In this document: in pieces, positions 37,029 to 46,763 of the stretch
Numbering within the stretch: the first letter of the stretch is position 1
How the letters are laid out: the number at the start of each line of letters is the position of its first letter
Assembly (NCBI RefSeq): GCF_020524625.1
Contig: NZ_JAIVLL010000001.1
Location: 186,001-250,000 of the forward strand
Origin: Brevundimonas poindexterae
Lineage (GTDB): Bacteria; Pseudomonadota; Alphaproteobacteria; Caulobacterales; Caulobacteraceae
Reading direction: 5' to 3'
Length of the DNA stretch: 64,000 nt
Translations under genes and position numbers: made by a program
The notes under the pieces: model-generated
Databases searched by the model: none
The model's input: only the letters and a program-made list of their open reading frames with translations
What the model was told of the DNA's origin: nothing

Positions 37029-38197
37029 GCCGTCGCGCGATCAGCTTCCGGTCCCTGCTCGGCTATGCCGGCTTTGCCCTGGTGTTCCTGATCGTGGCTG
37101 CCGCTGCCGTCTGGCGGGGAGACATCCTGCAGGCCGGCATGGACCCCGAGGTACCGTTCCAGACCTATGATCCGCCGCCGGCGCCCGACTATGGGCAGGC
37201 CTCGGCCTGGGCGATGCAGGATGTTGGCATCGAGGACTCGGGCCCGGCCGCCGTATTCTTCATCCATTCGACCACCTATGACGGAGGGCGCGAGTGGAAT
37301 GGCCCGATCGGCGAGGCGGATGCCGACGACTGGCTGTTTCGCGTGGTTATCCCGAACTATGCGGGCCCTTTCGCACGGGCGGGTCGGCTGAGTATTCCCC
37401 GATACCGGCAGGGCAGCCTCTACACCCGGCTGACCCTCCGCGATGACGCACGTGAGGCCCGGGCCTTTGCCTGGAGGGATATCGACGCCGCCTTTGATGT
37501 GTTCCTGGCACAGCATCCGACGGGTCCTATCGTCATCGCCGGGCTGGAGCAGGGGGGGGAGCTGGCCGACCGCCTGGTGCGCGAGCGCATCGTCGGTAAC
37601 CCCGCCCTGCGGCGCCGCGTCGTCGCGGTCTACATCATGGATGCTGTGGTCGCGAAAGCGCCCGAGACGCCCTCGCTGCTGCCCTGCCAGAGCCGGGACC
37701 AGGTCGGCTGTGTCGTCGCCTTCTCGCCGGTCGGGCAGGACAACGATGGCGCGGCCCGACGGCGGCTGCGACGGGCGCTGGTCTGGGACGTCCGGGGGCG
37801 ACTGGCAGATCTGGGCGACCGGGACGCCCTGTGCGTCAATCCGGTCACCGGCTCGACAGACGAGGCCGAGGTGCCCGCGCGCCTGCACCGAGGCGCCACC
37901 AATGCCACCGGCCTGGAATGGGGCGCCCGCCCGGCCTTGATCGCCCGGACGGTCGAGACCGAATGCCGCGACGGCCTGCTGCGGCACAGCGAGCCGTCCA
38001 TGGAGTCCTTCCGCGAGTCCGGCAACTGGTCGGATCGGCGAAAATCTCGTCCTTACAATCTGTTCTATGGTGATATTGAACACGATGTTCAGGAGCGCCT
38101 GGCCCTGTGGCTGCGCCTGAATGGGCAGGGCAGTGCGCCCGATCAGTCGCCCGAGGGGCGCGAGGCGCGCCAGTCGAACAGCGCCTCGAGCACCTGA
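37025..38197 (+). CDS. DUF3089-like alpha/beta hydrolase-fold protein lacking the nucleophile serine
   Basis: 390 residues. An N-terminal membrane anchor (GYAGFALVFLIVAAAAVW) precedes a DUF3089-type domain: VFFIHSTTYDGGREWNGPI near residue 76, YRQGSLYTR near 122, and the C-terminal LCVNPVTG and NLFYGDIEHDVQERL. The nucleophile elbow, normally GHSQG, reads GLEQG near residue 171, so serine is replaced by glutamate. Catalysis by the usual mechanism is unlikely. Coupled to hldD (ATGA), suggesting an envelope role. The 3' end overlaps recG by 55 bases. Confidence 0.8.
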   Translation: MSRRAISFRSLLGYAGFALVFLIVAAAAVWRGDILQAGMDPEVPFQTYDPPPAPDYGQASAWAMQDVGIEDSGPAAVFFIHSTTYDGGREWNGPIGEADADDWLFRVVIPNYAGPFARAGRLSIPRYRQGSLYTRLTLRDDAREARAFAWRDIDAAFDVFLAQHPTGPIVIAGLEQGGELADRLVRERIVGNPALRRRVVAVYIMDAVVAKAPETPSLLPCQSRDQVGCVVAFSPVGQDNDGAARRRLRRALVWDVRGRLADLGDRDALCVNPVTGSTDEAEVPARLHRGATNATGLEWGARPALIARTVETECRDGLLRHSEPSMESFRESGNWSDRRKSRPYNLFYGDIEHDVQERLALWLRLNGQGSAPDQSPEGREARQSNSASST

Positions 38198-40230
38198 ACC
38201 GCCCGACCGCGCTCTGACGTCAGCGCCGGGTCGCGGCCCAGGATCAGGCGGGCGTCATCGGCCGCGGCGCGGATAAGGCTGGCGTGGGCGGTGGGGTCGG
38301 CAAAGCGGTAGGCGGGAAAGCCGCTCTGCTTCAGCCCCAGCGGATCGCCGCCGCCGCGGATGCGGAAGTCGGCCTCGGCGATCTCGAACCCGTCCTCGGT
38401 CTGGCGCAGGATGTCCAGCCGCTCGACGGCTGTCTTGCCGAGACCCGTGTCCGAAGAAGCATAGAGCAGGGTGCAGGCGCTGGGCTTGTCCGAGCGACCG
38501 ATCCGACCGCGCAGCTGGTGCAGCTGGGCGAGGCCAAAGCGCTCGGCGTGCTCAATGACCATCAGGGTGGCGTTGGGTACATCCACGCCCACCTCGACGA
38601 CCGTGGTCGCCACCAGCAGCGGCGTATGGCCGTCCAGAAAGGACTGCATGACGGTTTCGCGCTCCGGCCCCGGCATCCGTCCGTGCATCAGTCCGACCGG
38701 GCGGCCCATGAGCCGGGACAGGTCGCGGGCCCGCTTCTCGGCCGCGGCCAGATCGACGGTCTCGGACTCCTCGATCAGGGGACAGATCCAGTAGGCCTGC
38801 GCCCCGGCCTCGATGGCGGCTTTCAGCCGAGTGGCGACCTCGGCCAGACGGTCCAGCGGCAGGACGGCGGTGCGGATCGGCCGGCGGCCGGGCGGCTTTT
38901 CATCGAGCCGGGACACATCCAGCTCGCCATACTGGGTCAGTTCCAGGGTGCGGGGGATCGGCGTGGCCGACATGGTCAGCAGGTGTACGCCCCCATCGGG
39001 TCCGCCCTTGTCCAGCAGGCGCTGGCGCTCGCGCACCCCGAACCGGTGCTGTTCGTCGATCACCGCCAGCCCCAGGCGATGGAAGGCCACGCTGTCCTGG
39101 AACAGGGCGTGGGTACCGATCACGACCGGGAGGCGGCCACCGGCGAGCCCCTCCAGCACGGGGCGCCTCACGCTGGCCGGATCGCGACCGGTCAGCAGGG
39201 CACACTGGATGCCCGCCTCGGCGAACAGAGGTGTCAGCCGCTCGTGGTGCTGACGCGCCAGAATGTCGGTCGGGGCCATCAGGGCCGCCTGGAAGCCGCT
39301 GTCGACCGCATCCGCGAGGGCGAGGGCCGCCACCGCCGTCTTGCCCGATCCGACATCGCCCTGCAGCAGGCGCGCCATCTGTTCGCCGTTGGCAAGATCG
39401 CGCCGGATGTCGGCAACGGCGCGCTGCTGGGCACCGGTCAGAGTGAAGGGCAGGGCAGAGAGCAGGCGTTCAGCCGCTTGTCCGGGGGCAATACGGGGCG
39501 CGCGGACCGCTTGCCGCGTGCGCCGGCGCCGGACCAGCGCCAGCTGGTGGGCGAGCACTTCGTCGAAGGCCAATCGCGCGCGGGCCGGGGCTTGCGGATC
39601 AAGATCGTGCTCGCCCCCGGGCGCATGCAGGACCGTCATCGCCTCTGACCACGAGGGCCAGGCCTGTTTGCCCAGCCAGGCCGGATCCTGCCATTCAGGC
39701 AGATCGGGCAGGCCCTCCAGCGCCGTGAGCACCAGTCGGCGGACCTGTCGCGAGCTCAGGCCCTGGGTGGCCGGATAGACCGGCTCGATGGGCACGATCT
39801 CGTCCCGCTTGTCCGGAGCGAGCACATAGTCGGGGTGAGGTATCTGCACCAGGTCATTGAATTTCTCGACCTTGCCGCTGACGATCCTGCGCTCGCCCTC
39901 GGGGCACTGGCGCCGGATCCAGGCCTCCGATCCGCCGAACCAGATCAGGGTGAGAAAGCCGCTCTCGTCATTGGTCCGCACCTTGAACGGCAGGCCGGGG
40001 CGCCCCGGCTTGGTCAGGCCGCCCATGACCAGATCGAAGATGCCGATCTCCCCCTCGACTGCGGTCAGGGCCGTCATCTCGCGGCGCCGGATCAGGCCCG
40101 AGGGCGCGAGGAACAGCAGGTCACGCACCAGTGGCCCGGCCAGACGATGGACGGCCGGGGCCAGCCGGGGGCCCACGCCCTTCAGGCTTTCGACGGGCAC
40201 GAACAGGGGGAACAGAATCTCGGGCCGCAT
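38143..40230 (-). CDS. recG: ATP-dependent DNA helicase RecG
   Basis: 695 residues. It regresses stalled forks and branch-migrates Holliday junctions. An N-terminal wedge/OB domain precedes the helicase core: Walker A LLQGDVGSGKTAVAALAL near residue 285, DEQH box AVIDEQHRFGVRERQRLL near 387, SATPIPRTLELTQYGELDVSRLDEKPPGR near 418 and motif VI QLRGRIGRSDKPS near 575. ATG 40230. Divergent from sdhE; the 95-base gap has GCTATC-type -10 elements on both strands. Confidence 0.96.
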   Translation of the reverse strand: MRPEILFPLFVPVESLKGVGPRLAPAVHRLAGPLVRDLLFLAPSGLIRRREMTALTAVEGEIGIFDLVMGGLTKPGRPGLPFKVRTNDESGFLTLIWFGGSEAWIRRQCPEGERRIVSGKVEKFNDLVQIPHPDYVLAPDKRDEIVPIEPVYPATQGLSSRQVRRLVLTALEGLPDLPEWQDPAWLGKQAWPSWSEAMTVLHAPGGEHDLDPQAPARARLAFDEVLAHQLALVRRRRTRQAVRAPRIAPGQAAERLLSALPFTLTGAQQRAVADIRRDLANGEQMARLLQGDVGSGKTAVAALALADAVDSGFQAALMAPTDILARQHHERLTPLFAEAGIQCALLTGRDPASVRRPVLEGLAGGRLPVVIGTHALFQDSVAFHRLGLAVIDEQHRFGVRERQRLLDKGGPDGGVHLLTMSATPIPRTLELTQYGELDVSRLDEKPPGRRPIRTAVLPLDRLAEVATRLKAAIEAGAQAYWICPLIEESETVDLAAAEKRARDLSRLMGRPVGLMHGRMPGPERETVMQSFLDGHTPLLVATTVVEVGVDVPNATLMVIEHAERFGLAQLHQLRGRIGRSDKPSACTLLYASSDTGLGKTAVERLDILRQTEDGFEIAEADFRIRGGGDPLGLKQSGFPAYRFADPTAHASLIRAAADDARLILGRDPALTSERGRAVQVLEALFDWRASRPSGD

Positions 40231-40325
40231 GGTGCGTCACGATAGCGGGCCGCGACGGGTGGCGAAATGGACAGACGACCGCTATCTGACACGGCTCCAC
40301 TCCTTTTGACCGGGCAAGAATTCTT

Positions 40326-40634
40326 GTGGCCGAAGACATCGCACGTGCCGAACTGACCACCCGGCTGAACCGGATCCGCTTTCGCGCCTGGCGCCGGGGC
40401 TTTCGCGAGGCCGACATGATCCTCGGCCCGTTCTCGGACCAGATCGCGCCCACGCTGGACGGGGCGGAACTGACGCAGTTCGAGGCCCTTCTGGATGAGG
40501 ATGACCACGCGCTCTACGGCTGGATCAAGGGCTCGACGCCGACGCCCCCCGAGTGGGAGGGGCCGCTGATGGAGCGCATCCGCCGGTTCGTCGCCGACTC
40601 CGTCTCGGCCGAGGTCGCGCGGGGAATCGGCTGA
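40326..40634 (+). CDS. sdhE: Succinate dehydrogenase assembly factor (SdhE/DUF339)
   Basis: 102 residues. SdhE promotes covalent flavinylation of succinate dehydrogenase. The conserved RGxxE motif is in FRAWRRGFREADMILGPF near residue 20, and the C-terminal DDHALYGWIKG is characteristic. GTG start. Its stop overlaps the mfd start (TGATG), a common sdhE-mfd pairing in Caulobacterales-like genomes. Confidence 0.92.
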   Translation: MAEDIARAELTTRLNRIRFRAWRRGFREADMILGPFSDQIAPTLDGAELTQFEALLDEDDHALYGWIKGSTPTPPEWEGPLMERIRRFVADSVSAEVARGIG

Positions 40635-43600
40635 TGGGGCAGTCGTCCGCCCACACTCCCCTGACCGGCGCCCCGGAAGGCCTCGACGCGCTCCGGATTG
40701 CCGAGCGGCTGGCGCCCGGCCGGACGGCGCTGTTCGTGGCGCGCGATGCCTCACGGGCCGCCCGGTTCATCGACGCGATCGGCTTTTTCGCGGACGGGAT
40801 CGAGATCCTCAACTATCCGGCGTGGGACTGTCTGCCCTATGACCGGCTGAGCCCCTCGTCGTCGGTGTCGGCGCAGCGCATGGCGGCCCTCAGCACGCTG
40901 GCCCAGGGCGGCGCGCCCGATCGACCGCGCCTGATCGTGGCCACGGTCGCGGCGGCGCTGCAGCGCACTCCGCCGCGCGATGTGACCGCCAGCGCCGGCT
41001 TCGAGACCCATGTCGGCCGCGAGCTCGATACGGCCGCACTCGAGGCCTATTTCGCGACCAACGGCTATGTGCGCGCCTCGACCGTTTCGGAGCGGGGCGA
41101 GTATGCGGTGCGCGGCGGCGTGATCGACGTCTATCCGCCCGGCTTTGACGAACCCGTGCGCCTCGACATGTTCGGGCAGGAACTGGAGTCGATCCGGACC
41201 TTTGACCCGGCCTCGCAGCGGTCGACCGGCCAGCTGACCTCCGTGCAGCTGGCGCCGGTGTCCGAGGCCCTGCTGAATGCCGAGGCCATTTCGCGCTTTC
41301 GCACCGGCTATCTGGAGCGCTTCGGCACGGCGGGGGACGATCCCCTCTATGCTGCCGTCAGCGAGGGGGCCCGCCGTCAGGGACTGGAGCACTGGCTGCC
41401 GCTGCTCTACCCGCGGCTGGAGACCCTGTTCGACTACCTGCCCGGCGATGCGGTCATCTATCTGGACAGCCAGGCCGATCAGGCCCGGGGCGAACGCTGG
41501 GACCTGACGGTCGATGCCTTTGATGCGCGGCGCGAGGCGGCCCAGAGCGCGGCCGGCCGCAGCGCCCAGAGCGGACGCGCCCTGCCGCCCGAGGCCCTGT
41601 ATCTGTCGCCCGGCGACTGGACCGCGTCACTGGCGGATCGCGCTGTCGTCCAGCTCAGTCCGCTGACCGGGCCGGGAGAGGACGCTGGCGGGCGGCTGGG
41701 CCGGTCCTTCGCTGCGGAGCGCGCGCAGGACAGTGTCAATCTGTTCGAGGCCGTCGCCGCCTATGCCCGCAGCCGGCGGGAAGCCGGGCGCAAGGTGCTG
41801 TTCGCGTCCTGGACCGAGGGGTCTTCGGAACGCCTGGCGTCCATGCTGTCGGATCACGGACTGAATCCGGTCGTCCCCGTGCGCGACTGGGCCGATGTGC
41901 AGGCGGCCACCGACGCCCTCTATCTGCGCGCCATCCTGCCCGTCGAAACCGGGTTCGAGACCGATGATCTGGTGGTCATCACCGAGACCGACATTCTGGG
42001 GGACCGGCTGGCCCGGCCCCGGCGCAAGCGGCGGGCCTCCAACTTCCTCGCAGAGGCGTCGGCGCTTACCACGGGTGACCTGGTGGTCCACCTGGACCAT
42101 GGCATCGGCCGCTACGAGGGTCTGCGCACGCTCGACATCCAGGACGCCCCCCACGACTGCCTCGAGCTGGCCTATGCCGGCGACGCGAAACTGTATTTGC
42201 CGGTCGAGAACATCGACCTGCTGACCCGCTACGGGGCCGAGGCCGAGGGTGTGCAGCTGGACCGGCTGGGCGGAGCAGGCTGGCAGGGCCGCAAGGCCAA
42301 GGCCAAGGCGCGCCTGCGCGAGATGGCCGAGGGCCTCATCGCCCTGGCGGCCAAGCGGGCGCTGCGCGAGAGCGATGTGGTCACCCCGCCGCAGGGCCTG
42401 TTCGACGAATTCTGTGCCCGCTTCCCCTATGAGGAAACCGACGACCAGCTGAACGCTATCGGCGACGTCCTGTCCGATCTGGCCAAGGGCACGCCCATGG
42501 ATCGGCTGATCTGTGGCGACGTGGGCTTCGGCAAGACCGAGGTGGCGCTGCGGGCCGCCTTTGTGGTCGCCATGACCGGCCAGCAGGTGGCGGTCGTCTG
42601 CCCGACGACGCTTCTGGCCCGGCAACACTTCAAGACCTTCAGCGAGCGATTCGCCAGCTGGCCGATCACGGTGCGCCACCTGTCGCGTATGGTGACAGCC
42701 AAGGACGCCTCCGAGACCCGCGCCGGCCTGAAGGACGGTACTTTCGAGATCGTGGTCGGGACCCATGCGGTGCTGTCGGAACAGGTCGGCTTCAAGGACC
42801 TCGGCCTGGTGATCGTCGACGAGGAGCAGCATTTCGGCGTCAAGCACAAGGAGAAGCTCAAGAGCCTGCGGGCCGATGTGCACCTGCTGACGCTGACCGC
42901 GACGCCCATTCCGCGCACCTTGCAGATGGCCCTGTCCGGCATCCGAGAGATGTCGATCATCGCGACGCCGCCGGTCGACCGTCTGGCCGTCCGCACCTAT
43001 GTCGCGCCCTGGGATCCGGTCATGGTGCGTGAGGCCCTGCTGCGCGAGAAGTACCGGGGCGGTCAGGCCTATTACGTCGCGCCGCGGCTGGTGGACCTGC
43101 CCGACATCGAGCAGTTCCTGCGCGAGCAGGTGCCCGAGGTGAAGGCCGTCGTCGGCCATGGACAGATGTCTCCGACCCAGCTCGAGGCGGTCATGAGCGC
43201 CTTCTATGAGGGCGAGTATGACGTGCTGCTGTCGACCACCATCGTCGAGAGCGGGCTGGATATCCCGACGGCCAACACCCTGATCGTGCACCGGGCGGAC
43301 ATGTTCGGACTGGCTCAACTGCACCAGATTCGTGGGCGGATCGGCCGGTCCAAGGCGCGCGCCTTTGCCTATCTGACGACAGATCCCAACCGGCCGCTCA
43401 GCCTGTCGGCCGAGCGTCGCCTGCAGGTGCTGCAGTCGCTGGACAATCTGGGCGCGGGCTTCCAACTGGCCAGCCACGATCTGGACCAGCGCGGCGGCGG
43501 CAATCTGCTGGGCGACGAACAGTCGGGCCACATCCGCGAGGTCGGGGTCGAACTGTACCAGCAGATGCTGGAAGACGCCGTGGCCGAACTGCGCGAGCAG

Positions 43601-44080
43601 GGCGGCGACGCGCGGGATCGCGAGTGGTCTCCCACGATCAATGTGGGTGCCGCCGTCCTGATTCCCGAAAGTTACGTGCCGGACCTGAACCTTCGTCTCA
43701 GCCTCTATCGGCGTCTGTCGGATGCCGAGCGCGGCGAGGATCGCGAGGCCCTGGCCGCGGAATTGATCGACCGGTTCGGCCCGCTTCCGGACGAGGCGCG
43801 GCAGTTGCTGCGCATCGTCGGGATCAAGGCCTCGTGCCGCAAGGCGCAGATCGAGCGGATCGACATGGGACCCAAGGGTGCGGTGCTGACGCTACGCAAT
43901 AATGCCTTCCCCAACCCGCTTGGACTGGTCGGCCTGATCCAGAAGAACACCGGGGTGTGGAAGCTGCGGCCGGACCAGAAGATCGTGGTCATGGGCGAAT
44001 GGGCCGATGCCGAGGCGCGCCTGAAGGCCGCCGAACGGATCACCGACTCGCTGGCCACGGTGGCGGCGCTGGAAAACTAG
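40634..44080 (+). CDS. mfd: Transcription-repair coupling factor Mfd
   Basis: 1,148 residues, full length. It removes stalled RNA polymerase and recruits UvrA. Domains in order: UvrB-like N-terminal module, CarD-like RNA-polymerase-interaction domain starting about LTTGDLVVHLDHGIGRYEGL near 477, then RecG-type translocase with LICGDVGFGKTEVALRAAF near 620, DEEQHFGVKHKEKL, TATPIPRTLQMALSGIREM, QIRGRIGRSKARAFAYL near 905, and a C-terminal TRCF domain. ATG 40634 overlaps the sdhE TGA. Confidence 0.96.
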   Translation: MGQSSAHTPLTGAPEGLDALRIAERLAPGRTALFVARDASRAARFIDAIGFFADGIEILNYPAWDCLPYDRLSPSSSVSAQRMAALSTLAQGGAPDRPRLIVATVAAALQRTPPRDVTASAGFETHVGRELDTAALEAYFATNGYVRASTVSERGEYAVRGGVIDVYPPGFDEPVRLDMFGQELESIRTFDPASQRSTGQLTSVQLAPVSEALLNAEAISRFRTGYLERFGTAGDDPLYAAVSEGARRQGLEHWLPLLYPRLETLFDYLPGDAVIYLDSQADQARGERWDLTVDAFDARREAAQSAAGRSAQSGRALPPEALYLSPGDWTASLADRAVVQLSPLTGPGEDAGGRLGRSFAAERAQDSVNLFEAVAAYARSRREAGRKVLFASWTEGSSERLASMLSDHGLNPVVPVRDWADVQAATDALYLRAILPVETGFETDDLVVITETDILGDRLARPRRKRRASNFLAEASALTTGDLVVHLDHGIGRYEGLRTLDIQDAPHDCLELAYAGDAKLYLPVENIDLLTRYGAEAEGVQLDRLGGAGWQGRKAKAKARLREMAEGLIALAAKRALRESDVVTPPQGLFDEFCARFPYEETDDQLNAIGDVLSDLAKGTPMDRLICGDVGFGKTEVALRAAFVVAMTGQQVAVVCPTTLLARQHFKTFSERFASWPITVRHLSRMVTAKDASETRAGLKDGTFEIVVGTHAVLSEQVGFKDLGLVIVDEEQHFGVKHKEKLKSLRADVHLLTLTATPIPRTLQMALSGIREMSIIATPPVDRLAVRTYVAPWDPVMVREALLREKYRGGQAYYVAPRLVDLPDIEQFLREQVPEVKAVVGHGQMSPTQLEAVMSAFYEGEYDVLLSTTIVESGLDIPTANTLIVHRADMFGLAQLHQIRGRIGRSKARAFAYLTTDPNRPLSLSAERRLQVLQSLDNLGAGFQLASHDLDQRGGGNLLGDEQSGHIREVGVELYQQMLEDAVAELREQGGDARDREWSPTINVGAAVLIPESYVPDLNLRLSLYRRLSDAERGEDREALAAELIDRFGPLPDEARQLLRIVGIKASCRKAQIERIDMGPKGAVLTLRNNAFPNPLGLVGLIQKNTGVWKLRPDQKIVVMGEWADAEARLKAAERITDSLATVAALEN

Positions 44081-44097
44081 GCTCGGAGAGTCAGGCT

Positions 44098-45426
44098 TTA
44101 GCTGGCGGCCCGCGCGCTCTCTGACGCGAGTGCCGCCGAAGCGCGTTCCAGCGCACGGGCGGGCGCTTCGCCCGGCTGCTGCTCCGCCACGCCCAGTTCG
44201 AAGTCGACCACGAAGGGCGAACGCCCGGGGCCGGCCTCAAAGGCGGTGCAGCCGATCACGGCCACGATCCGCTGGGCGGCGATGCGGGCGTGGGCTTCGG
44301 TCGTACCGGGCAGGGCCAGCGCGAAGACCTCGCTCGACAGGCGGGCTGCCGTGTCCTCAGTCCGGATCAGTCGCGAGACCATGGTTCCGATCTGGGGGAG
44401 GGCACGGGACAGCCAGCCGTCCCTGCGGGCCTCCTCGACCGCCGGCGTCATCGATACCTTCAGCACACAGACCGACAGGGGACGTCGGCGCTCGCGAGCG
44501 GCCTCGCTCACCCGGCCGAGATGCTGGGCGAACAGGTCCCGGGTGAACAGGCCAGTGTCCGGATCGGTCAGCCCGGACCCGCGCACCGAATCCAGCGCGC
44601 GCCGCACGCCGATCTGCCGGCGATGGAAGCGCGCCATGGCCAGCAGGCGGCGGGCGGTCTCGTGCTCCTCGGTGTCCGCCGCGGCCACGTCGGCAAAACC
44701 GCGGCCGTAAAGATCGGCGGCGTCGATCTCGGCTCCGCGGCTCAGGTAAAGCATCACCGGGATGTGATAGAGCCTTGTGTTTCTTTTCATTCCCGACGCG
44801 ATGGACAGGGCCGGGGCCTGATCCTCGGCGCCCCACAGGACGGCCGCGTCGAACGGGCTTTCGTGCAGATAGTCGAAGGCTGTGTAGGGCGTGGGGGCCG
44901 CCACCACCTCGGCGCCATCTTCGGTCAGGGCATTGGACAGGGCGAGAAAGCGCCGGTCGGGCTTGCCGGCCGCCAGGATCCGGACCGGGGCCTCGACGGG
45001 CGGGACATCAATGGGCTGGCCATTCTGGCGGAAGGTCTCGATTCGCAGATTGAGCTCTTCTTCGGCCAGGGCCGCGCGGACCAGCTGTTCCAGACGGATG
45101 CGCAGCTGCACGGGGTGCGCCGGCGCGGTCATGGCCAGATCCACCGCCTCTACCTCGGCTGCACTGGCGGCCCGCGTCATCAGGGCGATGACCGCCAGAT
45201 AGCGGGGCGAAGCAAGGTCCTTCAGTCGCGTCGCGACCGCAGCGACGTCGCCGTCACCGCCCAGCAGGATAGCCGCTTCGATCGGAAAGTCTTCCAGCAC
45301 GATTTCGGCCGCTTCGGGCGTGGAGGCGGTGACTGTGGTCCAGCCTTCGCTGTCCAGAAGTCGGCACAGGGCGTCAGCCTCGGAATCGTCCCCGGCAACG
45401 ACCAGAATACGCGGATCGAAATCCAA
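44098..45426 (-). CDS. popA: PopA-like c-di-GMP effector (REC-REC-degenerate GGDEF)
   Basis: 442 residues. Two receiver-like domains (about 5-120 and 148-270) precede a GGDEF fold from GLTDPDTGLFTRDLF (286 on). The active-site GGDEF is replaced by SSEVF (364-368), so cyclase activity is not expected. The c-di-GMP-binding I-site RxxD is intact as RTED (355-358). Caulobacter PopA has this architecture and recruits RcdA/CtrA for ClpXP degradation at the cell pole. Both receivers appear to have Gly where the phospho-Asp should be (about 56 and 199, aligned by eye). It converges on mfd. Confidence 0.72.
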   Translation of the reverse strand: MDFDPRILVVAGDDSEADALCRLLDSEGWTTVTASTPEAAEIVLEDFPIEAAILLGGDGDVAAVATRLKDLASPRYLAVIALMTRAASAAEVEAVDLAMTAPAHPVQLRIRLEQLVRAALAEEELNLRIETFRQNGQPIDVPPVEAPVRILAAGKPDRRFLALSNALTEDGAEVVAAPTPYTAFDYLHESPFDAAVLWGAEDQAPALSIASGMKRNTRLYHIPVMLYLSRGAEIDAADLYGRGFADVAAADTEEHETARRLLAMARFHRRQIGVRRALDSVRGSGLTDPDTGLFTRDLFAQHLGRVSEAARERRRPLSVCVLKVSMTPAVEEARRDGWLSRALPQIGTMVSRLIRTEDTAARLSSEVFALALPGTTEAHARIAAQRIVAVIGCTAFEAGPGRSPFVVDFELGVAEQQPGEAPARALERASAALASESARAAS

Positions 45427-45613
45427 GACGGTTCGCCCCCTTCAGCCCCGAATCCTGCCCCGGAGCGCAGCCCGACAGGGCGCGACCATAGACAGCCCCC
45501 CGCCGCTCTCGCAACCGGTTCCAAGACCTCCTGGGCTAAGAGGGTTTGCAAAGTCACAAAAAAGTCTAGTTTCGCGCCGGATTGCCGCTGAGCGGGTCGC
45601 CGAGAGATTGATC

Positions 45614-46564
45614 TTGAAAACGGACACTCCCTGGAGCCGGGCAGGCTTCTGGCTTCGATTGTCAGGCCGTGCCTTTGCCCGCAGCTGGGGTCGTGACGTC
45701 ATGCTCTACACGGGCGGCGTCTCCTTCTTCGCCCTGCTGGCCGTGTTTCCGGCGGTGGCGATTCTGATCGGCCTGTACAAGGTGGGTCTGTCGATCAGCG
45801 AGGTCAGCGCCCAGGCCACGGCCCTTGCCGACGTCATGCCCACGGCCGCGCGGGCCATCTTCCTTGAGGAAATCACCCGCCTGACCAACGCCTCGGCCCG
45901 TACGGTCTCGACCCAGAGCGCCTTCGCCCTTGTCATCGGTGCCTATGCCGCGCACCGCGGGTTCAAGGCCCTGCTGGCCGGTCTAAACCTGATCCATGAT
46001 GAGGCCGAGCCGCATGGCTTCCTCAAGTTCAACCTGCTGGCCTTCTTCGTGGCCTTGTTCGCCTTCGGCCTGTTCACCGTCGTGTCGGGTGCCGTGGTCA
46101 CCGCGCGCCTGATGTCCCACGCCGATGCCGTTGGAACGGGTGAGGAGGTCACGGGCGGATATATGCCGATGGATGTGCTGTTGCCCGCCATCGGCCTGTC
46201 GTTCGGTCTGACCCTGCTCTACCGCTATGCCATGTCGCACAAGTCGCGCGTGGCCTGGCGCCCGGCCATCACGGGCGGGGTGATCGCCACCCTGCTGTCC
46301 ATGATCTCGTCCTGGCTGTGCGCCATCTATGTCGAGCAGATCGCCGTGCTGGGCGCCACCTATGGCTCGGTCGGCGCGGTCGTGGTGCTGCTGATCTGGC
46401 TGTCGTGGAACGTGAACGCCATCTTCTATGGCGGCGCCTTCGCCACCGAGATGGAAAACGACAAGCGCGCCCGCGACGAGGCCCTGATCGTCGAGGCGGA
46501 AGAGGCGCTGACCCAGACGCCCAAGGTCGTCAGCCTGACGGCGCGGCGCCGGTCTCAACAGTAA
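45614..46564 (+). CDS. YihY/BrkB family inner-membrane protein
   Basis: About 316 residues with six membrane helices. The pattern matches YihY (formerly misassigned as RNase BN): VMLYTGGVSFFALLAVFPAVAILIGLY near residue 30, SAFALVIGAYAAHRGFKALLAGLNLIHDE near 105 and the last pair GATYGSVGAVVVLLIWLSWNVNAIFYGGAF. The start is uncertain; TTG 45614 has GAGAG upstream and TTG 45608 is equally close. Function unknown. The 3' end overlaps the tusA-like gene by 35 bases. Confidence 0.88.
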   Translation: MKTDTPWSRAGFWLRLSGRAFARSWGRDVMLYTGGVSFFALLAVFPAVAILIGLYKVGLSISEVSAQATALADVMPTAARAIFLEEITRLTNASARTVSTQSAFALVIGAYAAHRGFKALLAGLNLIHDEAEPHGFLKFNLLAFFVALFAFGLFTVVSGAVVTARLMSHADAVGTGEEVTGGYMPMDVLLPAIGLSFGLTLLYRYAMSHKSRVAWRPAITGGVIATLLSMISSWLCAIYVEQIAVLGATYGSVGAVVVLLIWLSWNVNAIFYGGAFATEMENDKRARDEALIVEAEEALTQTPKVVSLTARRRSQQ

Positions 46565-46763
46565 TCTCGAGGCCGCCCTCGACGTTCTGAACGGTCAGGA
46601 CCCGGTGCGGGCCGTCGGCCAGCATGTGGGGCACGTCGATGCGGGCCATCGGATCCGTGGCCAGCAACCGGATCGTGTCGCCCGGACGGGCCGCCTCGAG
46701 CGCTCTGGCCAGGCGGAGGCTCGGCACCGGGCATCGGTGACCGCGCGCGTCAACGATCTTCAC
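46530..46763 (-). CDS. TusA-family sulfurtransferase
   Basis: 77 residues. The TusA signature is DARGHRCPVPSLRLARAL with the active Cys11 in CPxP. The rest has LATDPMARIDVPHML and the final beta strand. TusA-like proteins carry persulfide for tRNA thiolation, molybdenum cofactor or other sulfur transfer. The start overlaps the end of the pncC-like gene upstream (ATGA), so the two are coupled. The exact pathway is unclear. Confidence 0.9.
   Translation of the reverse strand: MKIVDARGHRCPVPSLRLARALEAARPGDTIRLLATDPMARIDVPHMLADGPHRVLTVQNVEGGLEITVETGAAPSG

Noticed and set aside
44098..45426. Active diguanylate cyclase (PleD-like)
   Set aside because: The GGDEF signature is replaced by SSEVF, so cyclase activity is not expected although the I-site is kept.
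45614..46564. Ribonuclease BN
   Set aside because: The YihY family was once named so in error; the protein is an integral membrane protein with no nuclease motif.
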